This document shows, piece after piece, positions 10,578-22,964 of a stretch of DNA of 64,000 bases. The notes under the pieces are model-generated. The model made no database searches and was not told the origin of the DNA. It was given only the letters and a program-made list of their open reading frames with translations. The translations under genes and the position numbers were made by a program. The stretch's first letter is position 1; the number at the start of each line of letters is the position of its first letter. The stretch is from Ipomoea triloba (taxonomy: Eukaryota; Streptophyta; Magnoliopsida; Solanales; Convolvulaceae), in contig NC_044920.1 in the NCBI RefSeq assembly GCF_003576645.1, positions 17,042,990 through 17,106,989 on the forward strand. The letters are read 5' to 3'.

Positions 10578-10762
10578 ACTTTTTCCATAAAGCCTTAAGG
10601 GCATTTTTGCACTTTCACCTTTTCAGTATGTTATAACCGTTTCCTTCTTGTATATAAACATAACTTCCTTCTTCAACGCATGAAATACAGTATCCATTTT
10701 TACAGTTTTCAGACTCAAACTTTACAGCATCTTGTTATTCTGTTATGAACTGATTTCCATCA
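10533..10762 (+). repeat. 3' LTR of copia element
   Basis: 230 bp, TGTTGG to CCATCA, about 98% identical to the 5' LTR by eye and followed by the TTCAT duplication. Confidence 0.95.
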
Positions 10763-13700
10763 TTCATCGTTCTAGGATATGAAGCCTCACTACTTGGATG
10801 CCGGAAGGTTCTAGCCGCGTGGTCACTACCGCCGATGGTCTATTCGCCGGAACGTTAAAGATCGTTGTTGGAGGCACTTCCATTTCCGCCAATTTACTTG
10901 GTTCAAGGCCTGACGGAGGCGAACCAGTTTGCATGGTTCCGCCGACCTCTCTCTGGTTCTGTGCAGCAATAATCTCAAGGATTATTATTTGCCAAGACAA
11001 TCCTGTGTGGCTGAGGATAGTCCAGTCTCCTCTCATCATCAATTCACCATCCTCAACTCTAAGAAGTGTTGGTTAACGTTGCAGCCATGAGCCTAGCGAA
11101 GGAGTGAAATTTTCTTCTAAATGGTGGATATGGGCGGTCTAATAGAGAGATGCAAAAAGAAAGCAAGCTAATTAGGGAATAGTGGCGGTGAAATGCGAAA
11201 TCCAAGAAAGTGGATGGAAAGAGAAAGTGCAAAAAGAAAAAAAAAAAGAAATACGAGGAAAAGGAAAAAATGCAGGCATGTATTAAGCTTTAATTATTGA
11301 AGCTTCCAGAAATTTTTCCGACGGTCAATTTCTCCAAGTCAATCTTTCCCGAGCAGAGCAGTCGATCTTCTGGTCATTAATGCAGTCGCAGCCAAAGAAG
11401 AACCTGAAGCCGGGATAAGATATGCAATCCGTTAGAAGAAAAATGCTCCATTACGATCAGCTGGCGTCCCCTAGCATCCAGCAACCAAATGGAGTAATCC
11501 AACTTCATTATTTGAACTTCGCCGAGCCGGGAAGCTTTGTGGAAGCTTGGCGAGCATGATTCCGGAGCCACCACTCAAAAGTTTGCCTAAGAATAGCTCT
11601 CAGCTTAGCATGAATCAGTCGTCTATGTCTTTCCGACTTTACCCATGTGTCCCAAAGCTAGTTGTAGTCCTTAAACTTAATAAAGCTGAGACTTGAAGAG
11701 GATTGTAAGCGCCAGAGAACTATTATCACCAAGTAAGTGGTGCCAGAGACCAACTCTGCATAGTGTCCCGATCAAGTGAAAGTAGCCGGAACTATGTTGG
11801 CCGTCCGATCAGAGTCTCCCGGCCAGAATTCACCAGCTGGCGTTGTTCTCTAGTCCACGATATAAGTTCCCGGCTAGGAATCATTTGTAGCACGGTATTG
11901 CTTCCCGACTAGATGACCGAGCTCCTTGACTGCTCTTCTAAATGCTCAGCGCTGAGTTAGTGAAGGAATCCAGTCCTCTGTTATGAGGTTACAAGGGTGC
12001 ATTTCCACTATAATCCTCACTAGTGCATTCTCTACCTAGTAATAAGCCTTGGTCATGATCAATTTTCTGAGCTTAAAAGTTCACGAAGCAGCTATTACCG
12101 TTTAACTTTGTTCATAAAGGGAGATGAACTCCGAGCAATTTCTCAGCTAAGCTGACTAGCAAACTCTTTTCCCGACCAACCTCTTGGTCATCTCTTGGTT
12201 CTTAGAACGGGAAGTCAGAGGAGTGTTAGTTTGCATGAGGATAGACCGGATTCAGCGATCAAAAGAGCATCCCCAATTCCCAATCCCCTTGTCCGAGCCT
12301 CCCGAGCTGTCACGTTGGATGAGCATAAGCCTCACCCGAGTTCCTACTCCATAATGTTGTTGCAATCACTGCCAGATAATTAGCCACCGCACAGTGGTCC
12401 TTGGTGACCGCCATCATTCCCTGAGCACAAGCCTTATTAGTGACCGCCATCTGGTCATTTGAATGAGATCTCGGGCTTATGTTTTGTGGCGAGGTGGCAG
12501 ATAAGGCCGGTTAAAACCTAGCAGATGGGCAATCAGGAAAAGAGCATGGTAATACTTCCCCATCGGTAGTCGTGTTGTCTCCCAAATGATCCCCGAGCTC
12601 GTTGAACCACTACGGCTGTTCCCGAGCAAGTGGCCAAAGTCGAGATGCGATCCGCTCTGTTTCCCCAAACATCATGCTGTCAGCTCAAACAGGATGGTAG
12701 TAAATTTGACATAAAAATGATGACTCTGAGTGGGTGTTTTTGACATGTGATGCTGACCTTGATGACTGTATAGACATCCACAGTTTGTCTAAAAGCCGAG
12801 CAATCAAACTCTCCCTCCACGATGCCAATAATCTAAAGCAAGGAAGTTCATCAGGAAGTAGAGGGGAATATCTCAGGTAATATTGGCCTGTAATGTGACC
12901 ATATATATGTGGCAATCAGCACCTACCTGAATCATTTTCCCGAGCTGATAAGCACATTCCCCACTTCCTCTAAACTAGCACTAGCTGTATATAAAGCATG
13001 GCAGAGCTCCTCGTGGTCTGACTCAAAGCTGCCGCATGTTAACAGATATCCAGAACGGGTAGTGTTGTCTTTCGTCAGTCCTTGGCTGCATCCAATCAAT
13101 ATTCAGTCACCGTCGGATTAATGCATGCATGCGGGTCTCATTATGTAGCAACGGACCGTTTGGGGCCTCGCTCCCTGTCAAATTAACCGGAGATCGATTT
13201 GCAGGGTTTAAGTTCTTGACTAATGATCGGTCGAGCACCGACAATGTGATGGATATTCAGATCATACTCGGTCAAGTGTTCATGTGTCAATTAGTGCACG
13301 TTCTCAACAAGGCCTGAGAAACGGTTTGAGACCAGTACGATGATGAGCTCCAACTTGTGGATACAATTAGTGCATGTTGTGTTCATCTTGTTCACTGGGT
13401 AGTTTCTCAACCAAACAGAGTGGCATACACCATTTTCTGACCTCCAAGCTACTGAAGTCTTACGTTTTTCAGAATAGAGAAGGGCAGCTTCTTATGTCTT
13501 TGCCCGAAATCCAGCTTCGCGTATTTCCCAACCAACCTGTTGATTGGTTCTTGGCGTTTTAAACGGAAACTCTAGATACCTTAGTTGCTGGGGTCAATGA
13601 CTACTGCAATTCGGAGGGTATGACTCACCAAGCCGCAAGCCAACCTTAGTACTTGCCGCTACTGAAGGGTTCACGTATAGATGATCATCGCTGCGCCTTT

Positions 13701-15660
13701 TCATCCAGCAGTTGACAAGGACAAACGCTGGTGGTCAGAAGTCTTCCGGAGGCAGGTTGTAATATGCTCTTGATCGGGCCACCACTCGATCATATACTCG
13801 CCCTGGGACTGAGTTCGATGCTCGGAGATGTCAACAACTGCTAGCATTTCAGCAACTTCACCTTGTCAGCCGATTAACTTCATGATCGAGACCCCGAGCT
13901 ACTCCTACCCAATGACCGGGATTTGTCTTCAAGCCATTTCTAAATGGGCAAGCACACCACCAGCCAACCAACTCTATATTTTACTTACTGAGTGTTTCGG
14001 TGGTCGACAGCCATGCAGATCGTAAAGGGATAATAATTTGCAGCGTGAAATATTGGATTTGCTGCCGCATGAAGGTGAGCTATGGCACCTGCCATCATGT
14101 GCATTGACCTGGGCTCGGCTCTGATCTACCCCAACGAGAAATGAAAAATGTTCATCCTCCACAGAATCGAAACGAGGTTGAACTTCATCGTCAATGACCG
14201 ACTAGCTTCATGATCATGTACCATGGTCGTCTTTAAAATTTGGTCAGATTTAGTAGTCGGTAGCTTCAATAGACAGCCATGAACTTCATCTTCAATGCAG
14301 CAGTTACCATCGTTCAACTTGGTTCGTAACTAGAACTGAACTCCGAACAGATTCTCCCGCAGGCATTTTTCCTGCCCTAAAGCCAGAGTCATCTTCCTGA
14401 GCTGCACCAACTGAAAAGTGTTAGCCACTAAATCCCAAACTTCAGCGTTACCAAGTGAGCAGATCATGTGTATTACTTCCCGAGCTTGTGATCGGAGCCC
14501 AATGTTGCTTTGATTCCCCGATGAATGAACGACCATCGCTTGCGGTATATAAGTGCACCTGCTAGCTCCGTCCTGGATCATTCCAAATGAACGGTTTCCA
14601 AATCTCAAAGAGCCTGATAATTACAAAGAGAATCGGACTGTCGTGTTGAGGTTACAAGTGTGCACTCACAGGTTCTTGGCGATCTCCAAGCTCTAACAAC
14701 TGTTCCAGGTTTAAGCTTCGTGCATGGATATCTCGCTCATTCTCCATGAATCTATCAGGCGAACCATCTTATGTGCGAGAGATCTCCATAGTCAATCTGA
14801 ACCGACCAGAGTATGACCAGTCGAGGAAGAGATCTCAAGAACCAAAACCTCGGGCAACCTCTAGTAGCACTGAGCACTCCATAGTTTGACCTTCCCTTAA
14901 CATCAGGACTGCATATTTCAACAGCGCTGGTGACTCGACTGGGTGCCAAAAACAAGTATGCGGCAACCAATTCGACCAAATCTCTCCAACCGGGTGACAG
15001 ATGGCAAAGGATAATAATGATTGGATACCACATAGAGATCACCAATGCTGTTGTCAAAACCAATCAAAGTGCAAAAAGAAGGCATTATAAATGTTAATTC
15101 CAACTGTTGTCAAAACTGCTTGTCTGCTTCCAAGCAGATGGCGGGGTAGTACAATCTGCTGTAACCGATCAACTTCACTGGTTTTGCTTTGGCCCTCTCT
15201 AATCAAGTTCAGGTGACTGGACTTAGATAAAGAACCATTTTGGTTAAAGACTAGCAACTTCGTAGAATTCAAAGAATGGATACCTGACTGCAATCACTTT
15301 CCCAGTCTGATAACAACATGAGCCCCGAGCAAACTTGCGCGAGATTGCTGACAAGTTCTTCGGCAACCACAAACTTCTAAGTTATTTGAATTCTTCAGTC
15401 GGGGATGCGACATGTTAGCAGATTTCCCGGGCATCTGGCATGTCACATTTTGTACAAAACTCTAAGTTGGATAGATTGAAATTTGAAAAATGTATAGCTT
15501 AGGATGTAATTTGTGCAGGCTATAGTCTATTACTTTAGAATATTGTAATAGCTAGATATATGTACGCTAAGTCGATTAGGTTGGTATTTTTACCACCGGC
15601 GCTTAAAGCCCAGGGTTAGATCTCGGCATAGTTACGACGGCGGTCAGAACAAATGCTACG
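10763..15660 (+). other. Internal non-coding part of the large LTR element
   Basis: Almost 5 kb of moderate GC content with no convincing reading frame. Short degenerate words recur throughout (cccgagc, ccgacca, tcttggttctt, gtgatcgg), and pairs of diverged paragraphs can be seen, for example 'gaggttacaag.gtgca' near 11984 and 14647. This looks like old internally amplified LARD sequence. The largest open frames (about 90-100 codons) show no domain. Confidence 0.5.
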
Positions 15661-15669
15661 ACTGAAAAG

Positions 15670-16065
15670 TTGAAAAAACTATGGGAGTAAGGTGCCCATT
15701 TATGGTCATCGGATCGATCTTTAAGGGAGCAAGGTGCCCGTTATGGTCCTTGAACCGATCTTTACGGTAGCAAGGTGCCCGTTAGGGTCCTCGAACCGTT
15801 CTTTACGGGAGCAAGGTGCCCATTATTGTCCTCGAACTGATCTTTGTGGGAGCAAGATGCCCACTACGGGAGCAAGGTTCCTGTTACGTTGTGGGAGCAA
15901 GGTGCGCACTACGGGAGCAGGGTGCCCGTTACGGTCCTCGAACTGATCTCAACAGGAGCAAGGTGCCCGTTACGGTCCTCGAACCGATCTCTACAAGAAC
16001 AAGGTTCCCGTTATGGTCCTTGAACATATCTTTTTGGGAGCAAGGCGTTAGTTTGTTTTCTCGTT
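15670..16065 (+). repeat. Minisatellite of about 41 bp
   Basis: Around eight to nine imperfect copies of a unit built on GCAAGGTGCCCGTTA, 'ggtcctcgaaccgatcttta' and 'cgggagcaagg'. Two neighbouring units starting near 15730 are each 41 bp. Some units are shortened (15840-15930). It lies inside the large non-coding element. Confidence 0.88.
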
Positions 16066-17463
16066 TATAGGGTGTTGGGAGTAAGGTGCCCATTTACAAT
16101 CGTTAAGATTGATTACGATCGAAAAGTTGGAAAAAACTACAATCTTCGTACCAACGAGGAAAAATTAACCTCGTTTGCTTTGGTTTATGAATTATAACAT
16201 GATCATGTATGCAAATTAGTCATGTATGAAGCCCGGTTTGGTTGGTACGGCCACCACCAACCCTATGCGCGCGAGACCATATCTCGGCATAAGCCCAAAG
16301 TAGTAGGAAATTAAGTCCAGTTAGGTTGGCATTACCACCACCAGCGCTATAAACCTAATTAGGTCGACATCGCCACCATTGTCTCGGTGAGCCCGAGACC
16401 ATATCTCGATGTAAACCCTATGTAGTAGGCATATAAGTCCGCCAGGTCGGACTTGACCGGCAGCATTCAACCCCTCTATCGTGTTGGAGGTCCCATTCCT
16501 CGATCGCTAAGTTTAAACCTCGTGGGAAAATCGACCATCAGTATGGTCCGATACATCGTCGGCCATCGTATCTACTCCCTTGTGCTGACGGTTCTCGCAA
16601 CATAGAGAGTAGGAGAGCTACTTGTAGGATTATACGGCAACTCCCTCGACCAACGGAGCTCACTATAGCAATTCCCGACTGTAATAATGCACTTCCCGAG
16701 CATATTGTCCTTCTCGGTCTCATGTGATTTTTGGGTCTCCTAGCGTCCCTCCACTTGGGATTCTCGGTTCCTAAACCGAGCGTGAAAAAGGGAAAAATTC
16801 CCTGCTCAAACAGTTTTGATTTTTAAAAACCCGTCATAATGATTAATGTAGTAATCAAAATCAGCCCAGTGTGATCGGCTAAGATCGATCTTGTGACCGG
16901 GTAATCCGGATCGAGGTTTGACCGAGCTTAAACCAGCTGCGACCAGTTAACCTAAGTAAAGGGCATTGGGAGAAGCATTCACACTTATGATCGGAAAGAT
17001 CAAATAGAGGTCTTTGGACCGTGAATAACTCCAATCCCTTGATTGGTAAGACCTGACCAATCTTGACCGCTAGAACTCATATGAAATCTAATCTCCTGAT
17101 TGGTGAAAACCCAATTCCTAGATCGGCAAAATTCGGACGACCCTTGTAGTCTAGAAGACTATGCTTAAGGTTGTGCTCTTTTTTCCTTAGCTAAGATTTT
17201 TTCCCATTGGGTTTTTTCTTAGCATGAGGTTTTTAACGAGGTAATCGGCATAGGTCACGGACTATACGGTCAGTTTTTCCAGCCCGAACTCTTCTTCATT
17301 AGCGCTTAATGGTTGCACTCTTTTTTCCTCAGCTAAGATTTTTTCCCATTGGGGTTTCTATTAGTCTATGGTTTTTAACGAGGCAACAGGCGTAAGTCCC
17401 GGACCGTAAAGTCAGTCTCAAGCTCGAACCCTTCCTCATTGACTCGACGTCAGGGTAAGGATT
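16066..17463 (+). repeat. 3' internal region of the large LTR element with duplicated paragraphs
   Basis: Two diverged copies of a paragraph containing 'gagaccatatctcg' and 'gtagtagg.a..aagtcc' lie at about 16270-16330 and 16390-16440. Two copies of a segment with CTAAGATTTTTTCCCATTGG and 'gtttttaacgagg' lie 140 bp apart (17173 and 17313). No gene is seen. Confidence 0.6.
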
Positions 17464-17473
17464 GGGGGGGGGG
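17464..17473 (+). promoter_or_regulatory. G-run, probable polypurine tract
   Basis: Ten Gs preceded by AAGGATT and followed within 6 bases by the 3' LTR start at 17479. Confidence 0.6.
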
Positions 17474-17478
17474 CTACT

Positions 17479-17490
17479 TTATAGGGTATA
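17479..17490 (+). repeat. 3' LTR of the large element, first 12 bases
   Basis: The LTR start TTATAGGGTATA is cut here by a solo LTR. GTATA (17486-17490) is the left copy of the target duplication. Confidence 0.7.
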
Positions 17491-19155
17491 TGTAACACCC
17501 CAATTTTCAACTCTTACATTAATTACAAATCAATATTCATATGCTGCGGAAGCTTACATCTTATCAGCAGAAAACTGGGTGCTACCGCCACACCTAGAAT
17601 GAATTCTATCACCTCTTTGACAAACTCCACTCTAAGTGCACAGGCTAAACTTACAACATTAACAACAATCCTTGTCTACATCAAAGAGTAGACCCCAACC
17701 NTTATCATTTAATCTCCATCATTAATCCACGTCCTTAGCATCACCTAATCACCATTAACTCACTAACTACCTCACAATTATCATTAACACATCCATAATC
17801 ATACTAAGCATAATTCAGAAAATTTCAGCTTGGCGCAGTCCGAAAGATTGAGCCGGTAAAAATAGTTCCCGAACTCTTTTTCACTTGAAATGTTTATGGT
17901 AGAACCCCAACTCATAGTACTTGATGTCCGTAAAAAGTTTTGGTCATTTTGGTCCGCGAATAAACACAGAAAATTCCATCTTTGCCCTTGGTAGTGTGCT
18001 GTCCGGAAATTTTGTCTCTCTCTGGACTAGTTTTGGGAAAAATTCCGAAAACCATACTTATACTACTCCGATCATTATGAAATTTTATATGCGGGTTCTA
18101 CACTTATAGAACTACATGTCTAAAAAAAATAGGATCAAAATACCTTACCAATTTTTCCCAATAAATCTCAGAAGTTACAGCCAGAATCTATCCTGATTTC
18201 TTTTCACTATTTTCACAAGTATAAGCCTATATGGGCATAAATACAACATATACATGCATATCCAAGCTATGAACATGTATACAAAAATATTCCCAAAGCT
18301 CCAAAAACACCATATTTCAACCAAATAATCAATTATCTAATTTCAAGTGACTAAACCAACTTAAGGGAATTCCTTACCTATTTGAGAACATTCTAACACC
18401 ATAAGATGGATTTTGGATCTTTTCCCCAAATTTCACCTTAAACCCTAGGATCAAAATCAACACCATAACAACAAATACAAAGAAACTAAGCTTAGATTCA
18501 TGATCTAGGAAGGAATACAAAGCTTTCTACCGAATAATATTGAAATCTTACCGAATAATCTTGAGAGTTGTGAAGGAATTTGGCTATGGAATTTGAAGCT
18601 TTGTGAAGAAGATGGAAATGGAATCATCTCTCTCTCTCTCCTCACGAAATGGGAATGAAGAATTGAAGAAATGGGAAATTGCTTTTATATTGATCCCAAT
18701 CTTATGTGATAAGCTTGAAAAAAAATAATAAAATAATAAAATATCTTCCAACTTATCAGTTGTGGTTCAAACAGATAAGGTTTCGGTGGAAAATAATCCA
18801 GATAGAATAATTTCCGAAACTAAAAATTTATTCCACACTAACCCTCAAAATTGGGCTAGGTTCGGTACACCGCGAAATTTAGCGATGTACGATCAAAAAC
18901 AAATTTTTGCTGCTATGGGCTAATTTAATTAAATAGGAAATTCAAGAATAATAGTATAGTGTCTAATAATTCATTTCCTAGGATAAACGGGTCCGACCAC
19001 CAGCTCCTAAAATTTTTACGGTTCGTGACCGGTACGTAGATCGCAGCTTAATAACAACTATACTCACTTATAAAAATTCTTTTGAAATATCTAAAGATCA
19101 TAACTTAGGAATGTCAACGCCTTAAGATAATGTTAATAAAATACGAGGTATTACA
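17491..19155 (-). mobile_element. Solo LTR (Gypsy-type ends) with GTATA duplication
   Basis: 1665 bp. On the minus strand it begins TGTAATACCTCGTATTT and ends GGGGTGTTACA. The 5-bp duplication GTATA is present on both sides (17486-17490, 19156-19160). A TATA-like box read on the minus strand lies near 18688. No internal retrotransposon region is present, so two LTRs probably recombined. A single N at 17701 marks one unresolved base. It interrupts the 3' LTR of the surrounding element. Confidence 0.88.
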
Positions 19156-19160
19156 GTATA

Positions 19161-19421
19161 TACCCCGAGTATACCGCCCTACGAATACTATATGAATGCC
19201 CAGCGTATTGTATGGTTATTAGCCCTATAAAAGGGACTTGAGTCCTTCATGATAGGGGCTTTTTGGCCCTCTTCACTCTCTCTCTAAACAAGACCCAAGA
19301 GGTCATGCTCCCTACTCTCTCTAATCTCAACTTTGTTGAAGAACAATAAATAAAAGAGATGATTTGGCCTAAATTCTCCCATTGATCTTATACTTTACAT
19401 ACATTGCTAAATACATGAGTA
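19161..19421 (+). repeat. 3' LTR of the large element, remainder
   Basis: Continues the 5' LTR sequence from its base 17 onward to 'aaatacatgagta', with TATA box TATAAAAG at 19226-19233. Confidence 0.75.
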
Positions 19422-19840
19422 TTAGGCGGAATTAAACACTCTCAAATATGTCCAGTTTTATCAACAGTTTCTACATTTTTTGTAAATTTTTTTTTTGTTG
19501 ATTTTATACTAATCTTAGAGTACCCACTTATGCATTTTCATCACAATGCATGCAGTTAAATAGTTTGTCACTTTGTGCTTAAACATTTTTAAACAGTGGC
19601 TACATCTTATGTACCAAATATTTTTGTTGTCAAGATTGATGCTGATTTTGTCTTTAATCCAAGCAGGTTGATTGTAGAAAATGAAATGAATTGTAAATTT
19701 ATATTAGTTCTAACATATTTAAAGAATGCAGAATAAGTATTTTACATACAAGATTAATGAATGCTGCAATGGTAGCTATTTTAGAATTTCTTCATTTTTT
19801 GAATTTAAAAGTTGATTCCAACAATGTTGTAGCTTAGTAT
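19422..19840. other. AT-rich interval, no feature recognised
   Basis: No reading frame or repeat boundary is supported here. CAACA at 19841-19845 is the left target duplication of the next element. Confidence 0.5.
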
Positions 19841-19845
19841 CAACA

Positions 19846-22045
19846 TGTTGGTCCCGATAGGGTGGTGAAAAGTCTGAGGGGGGGGGGTGAATAGACTTTT
19901 CTTACAATTAAAAACTTTATAACACTTCAACAACAGAGATTTCAAGTGAATAAATTCAACTTGAAATGTGCAGCGGAATATCGTACGGTAAAGTGCTATA
20001 AAATAAAACTGCGTAAAATTGAAGAGATACTTGACATGCAACACGTTGGAATATCTTAAAATAGCTTAAAGAATATGTATGTAAAGTTTGAACCACATGC
20101 GAACGTGGGAACACACAAACCCAGATGATATGATCAACACAGTACGTAAAGCGTTAGTGAGTTAAACATGGAAAAATGTAAAGTGCTGTAAAGTGAAGAG
20201 AGGCAAAGATTTATAGTGGTTCAGAGGTGGTGTAATCCTCCTAGTCCACTCTTTTCCTTCACTCCAAGGAGGAATGCCACTATCTCGTTCACCCATATAC
20301 AAATAGTGAAACACCAGTGCTACACAAGCACTTCCCGAGTGTCTCGCACAAAGCTACACTCAACCACGAGCTCCTCGCACAAAGCTAAGCTCCCAAGCGT
20401 CTCGCACAAAGCTACGCTCCCGAGCATCTGGCACAAAGCTACGCTCCAACCAAGTGTCTCGCACAAAGCTACACTTAGTTCACCTGAGTGTCTTGCACAT
20501 AGCTACACTCCTTTCTACATTTAGTAGAGATACAATTGTTGTTGAAAGAAATAAAGATTTCTTTTCTAAGACTTGAATTCTCTCGTGTATAACTCAATAT
20601 ATCAGCACTTTGGATTTTTCGTTGTAAGTCCGATGCAACCGTAATTGCCTCTATATCTCGTTCGTGCTCTCTCTTGTCTTCAAGTCTTCTTGGGCTTTTT
20701 ATAATTCAAGAATTATATGCCCGTTATGAACATTCAAATTTTGAACGTTCACTTGATCTGATTGGTCATTCTAATTTGATCTTGATGGCCATACCTCCTC
20801 ATTTAATGACCATACCGTTGATCTGATAAGATCTCCATTTTGATCTGCACATTTAATGTCTCTGGTAATTTTGAAAAATTACCTCTACAAACTACTCACA
20901 AAATTCTTCTAATTCGGCTTGATTGAACTTTGAAACTTGTAGCCTCCAATTTTTGACTTGTTGTATTGACAGCCTCATATTGTGGACTTTGTATCCTTCA
21001 GAGCTTTATATTTTTGACTTTGTTGCATTCTTGATTTGATCTTGGGCAAGTTGATCTTTCAAAATATTTTTTGGGTGGTTCTTGCTTGAGTATAAACAAT
21101 GATCTTTAGAAGATCACCACCTTCAAATTTCTTTTGGTTCATGGCATCACGTACTGGACCTTGTAGATATATATGAAGCATGCAAAAATGGCTCAGTGTA
21201 AGTTCTACTCCAAGTTGCTCCATAACATGCTCTAAAGAGGTCTTCACGCGTATATGGATGTAGTATGAATCACGCGCATAAAGTCTTGCTAAGGTCAACA
21301 AGAGTTACTCTCCAAGTAGCTCTATTGACCAAAAGTTCCTCCATAAGTAGCTCCCTTGACTATTTGACTTTGACTTGCTCTCCAAAACTTCAGCCGTGTC
21401 AAGTAGCTCCCAAGCTTAGTCTATAAGGACTAAAATGTTGCTTATAGGATTCAAACACTAGACCAATAGGTAGTATGCTCAAGTTTTTAACCATTGCTCC
21501 ATTTCAACTCATTTTGTTATATTCATCAAGATAATATATTTGATCCTTCTTTGCATTGTGTAGCGTATGGTGTAGAGATAGTGGATCTTGATCTTTCTTT
21601 CGCCTTTGACTTGCTCCATAGAGCTTGACTTGCTCCACAACTAGCTCCATAGCATCGTGACACAACTTGCTCCACTTCTTGGTCTTTAAGGCTAAAATGT
21701 TCTCCATAGGAATCAAACTTAGAGCTTGACTTGCTCCACAACTAGCTCCATAGCTTCCTCATAGACCAACTTCTTCTTTGGAGTTGGATCATGACAAATC
21801 AAACTCGTGCCTTCTAGCAAAGATAACCTTGGTCTTGTCTATTGGATCATATATACTCATGTGTATAGTGGAAGCAAACGATTTACAAGACTCATGACAA
21901 AATGAACTCTATAAAACAATCATTCGAACCAATCTAATGTCATGACTTGTCTTCCGGGTCTATTCTCTACACTCTAAAAATAAAATAGGGGATTTCTAGA
22001 AATACAAATTGGCTCATCAAAACTATTACAATTTTATTCCTAACA
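19846..22045 (-). mobile_element. Solo LTR of a SIRE-like copia family, CAACA duplication
   Basis: 2200 bp. On the minus strand it starts TGTTAGGAAT and ends GGGACCAACA, and near its end has a C-run followed by TCAGACTT, closely resembling the ends of the SIRE-like LTRs at 41098 and 51616. The duplication CAACA is exact (19841-19845, 22046-22050). Inside are about six or seven 30-bp copies built on TCGCACAAAGCTACACTC (20330-20515) and a duplicated 'gagcttgacttgctccacaactagctccatag' motif (about 21620 and 21722). It has no coding region. Confidence 0.88.
20330..20515. repeat. Minisatellite of about 30 bp inside the solo LTR
   Basis: Repeated units with the core CGCACAAAGCTAC, separated by variable bases; the longest open frame over it is an artefact of the repeat. 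Confidence 0.85.
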
Positions 22046-22050
22046 CAACA

Positions 22051-22838
22051 TATTTTCAATGCATCAAGTGTGTCACAATATTCTATTGCCCTACATTGAC
22101 ATTTTTAATAATGGATTTTAAATCAATTTATTGAGTTATTTGAATGTATTCTTTGTCAACAAATCCTCCCTAATTAAATAGTTAATATGATTGGCTTCAA
22201 ACTGTTTTTGTTTTTAAAATTTTTTCATGTTATTGACATAATACTTGGTAAATGAATATATAACATTATTTTGTAGTATAACTTTGATATTTAATTACAA
22301 GATAGTGTAAAAAGAAAACAATAATAAACAATGTAGTGAATATAATTAATTAATAAATTTGAAGGTGATGAATATTTGCATTGTAGAAAATACATACAAT
22401 ATAACTAATGAAATTATCTATTTTTAAATTTTTTGATAATGAATATTTTTTTTGAATAAAGGCATTGTTGACATCGAATTATAAATTAAATAAATACATA
22501 TGTATTTTTTTTTATTGTAACTACTAATTTATTTTTTAAAACTTGAAGGACCATTGGAGGTCATTTTAAACTTGAGGGACCATAGCTGGTAAAACCTTAA
22601 TACTTAGAGGACCATTGGATATATTAACTCTTAAAAAATGTTAATAACATAATCATGTGCATTACAACTTGTACAATTTTATTTTTGTATTCTATAATGA
22701 TAAGATATTTTCAAATTTATCATCTTCTCTTTTCTGGATATTCCCTTTATGCAAAAATTTAGTAACATAATACAACGTATCTTTTTAGCTTATTATTATT
22801 CTTGAACTGACTTATTACAAATTATTTTCTAACACTTC

Positions 22839-22879
<41 letters not shown>

Positions 22880-22964
22880 TAATAATAATAATGGCCATTT
22901 TATTATTATTATAAAAATTATATTAGTACATACAAAATAAACTCTTGACATTTATTATTATTAC
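22051..22964. other. AT-rich interval with an (AAT)n tract
   Basis: Contains the second copy (22123-22234) of the 106-bp repeat seen at 4203. Bases 22555-22640 are distantly like the hairpin MITE at 33065 ('gaggaccattg', 'attaactc'). An AAT/ATT microsatellite lies at about 22840-22892. No gene. Confidence 0.5.
22840..22892. repeat. (AAT)n microsatellite
   Basis: Some 17 AAT triplets with one AAC interruption. Confidence 0.93.

Larger units (their letters stand above)
5628..10762 (+). mobile_element. Nearly intact Ty1/copia retrotransposon (Ale/Retrofit-like)
   Basis: The element is 5135 bp, has 233/230-bp LTRs that start TGTTGG and end CA, and is flanked by 5-bp target duplications TTCAT (5623-5627, 10763-10767). 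Internal order is primer-binding site, gag, protease, integrase, reverse transcriptase, RNase H, polypurine tract: the copia order. By eye the LTRs differ at four bases plus a 3-bp indel, so the insertion is recent. Size, short LTRs and gag type suggest the Ale/Retrofit lineage. Damage visible: one frame break in integrase and a 45-bp duplication in RNase H. Confidence 0.96.
4821..19421 (+). mobile_element. Large non-coding LTR element (LARD-like), with nested insertions
   Basis: Two direct repeats of about 260 bp (4821-5076, and 17479-17490 plus 19161-19421) bound the region. Each holds a TATA box and the same downstream motif. A purine/G tract ending in ten Gs (17464-17473) lies just before the 3' repeat, as a polypurine tract should. 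Internal DNA has no gag or pol of its own. Near the 3' end are two copies (about 17173 and 17313) of a segment containing AGCTAAGATTTTTTCCCATT and GTTTTTAACGAGG, a pattern I associate with Tat-clade Gypsy derivatives. A copia element and a solo LTR are nested within it. No target duplication was found, so the exact ends are approximate. Confidence 0.6.

Noticed and set aside
10798..11076. A 92-codon frame open on both strands after the copia element
   Set aside because: No domain, overlapping open frames on both strands, and location inside non-coding LARD sequence.
15734..16070. Frames over the 41-bp minisatellite
   Set aside because: Repeat artefacts without start context or conservation signal.
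20216..20524. A 102-codon frame with Ser-His-Lys-Ala-Thr-Leu repeats
   Set aside because: It lies in the solo LTR and is generated by the 30-bp minisatellite.
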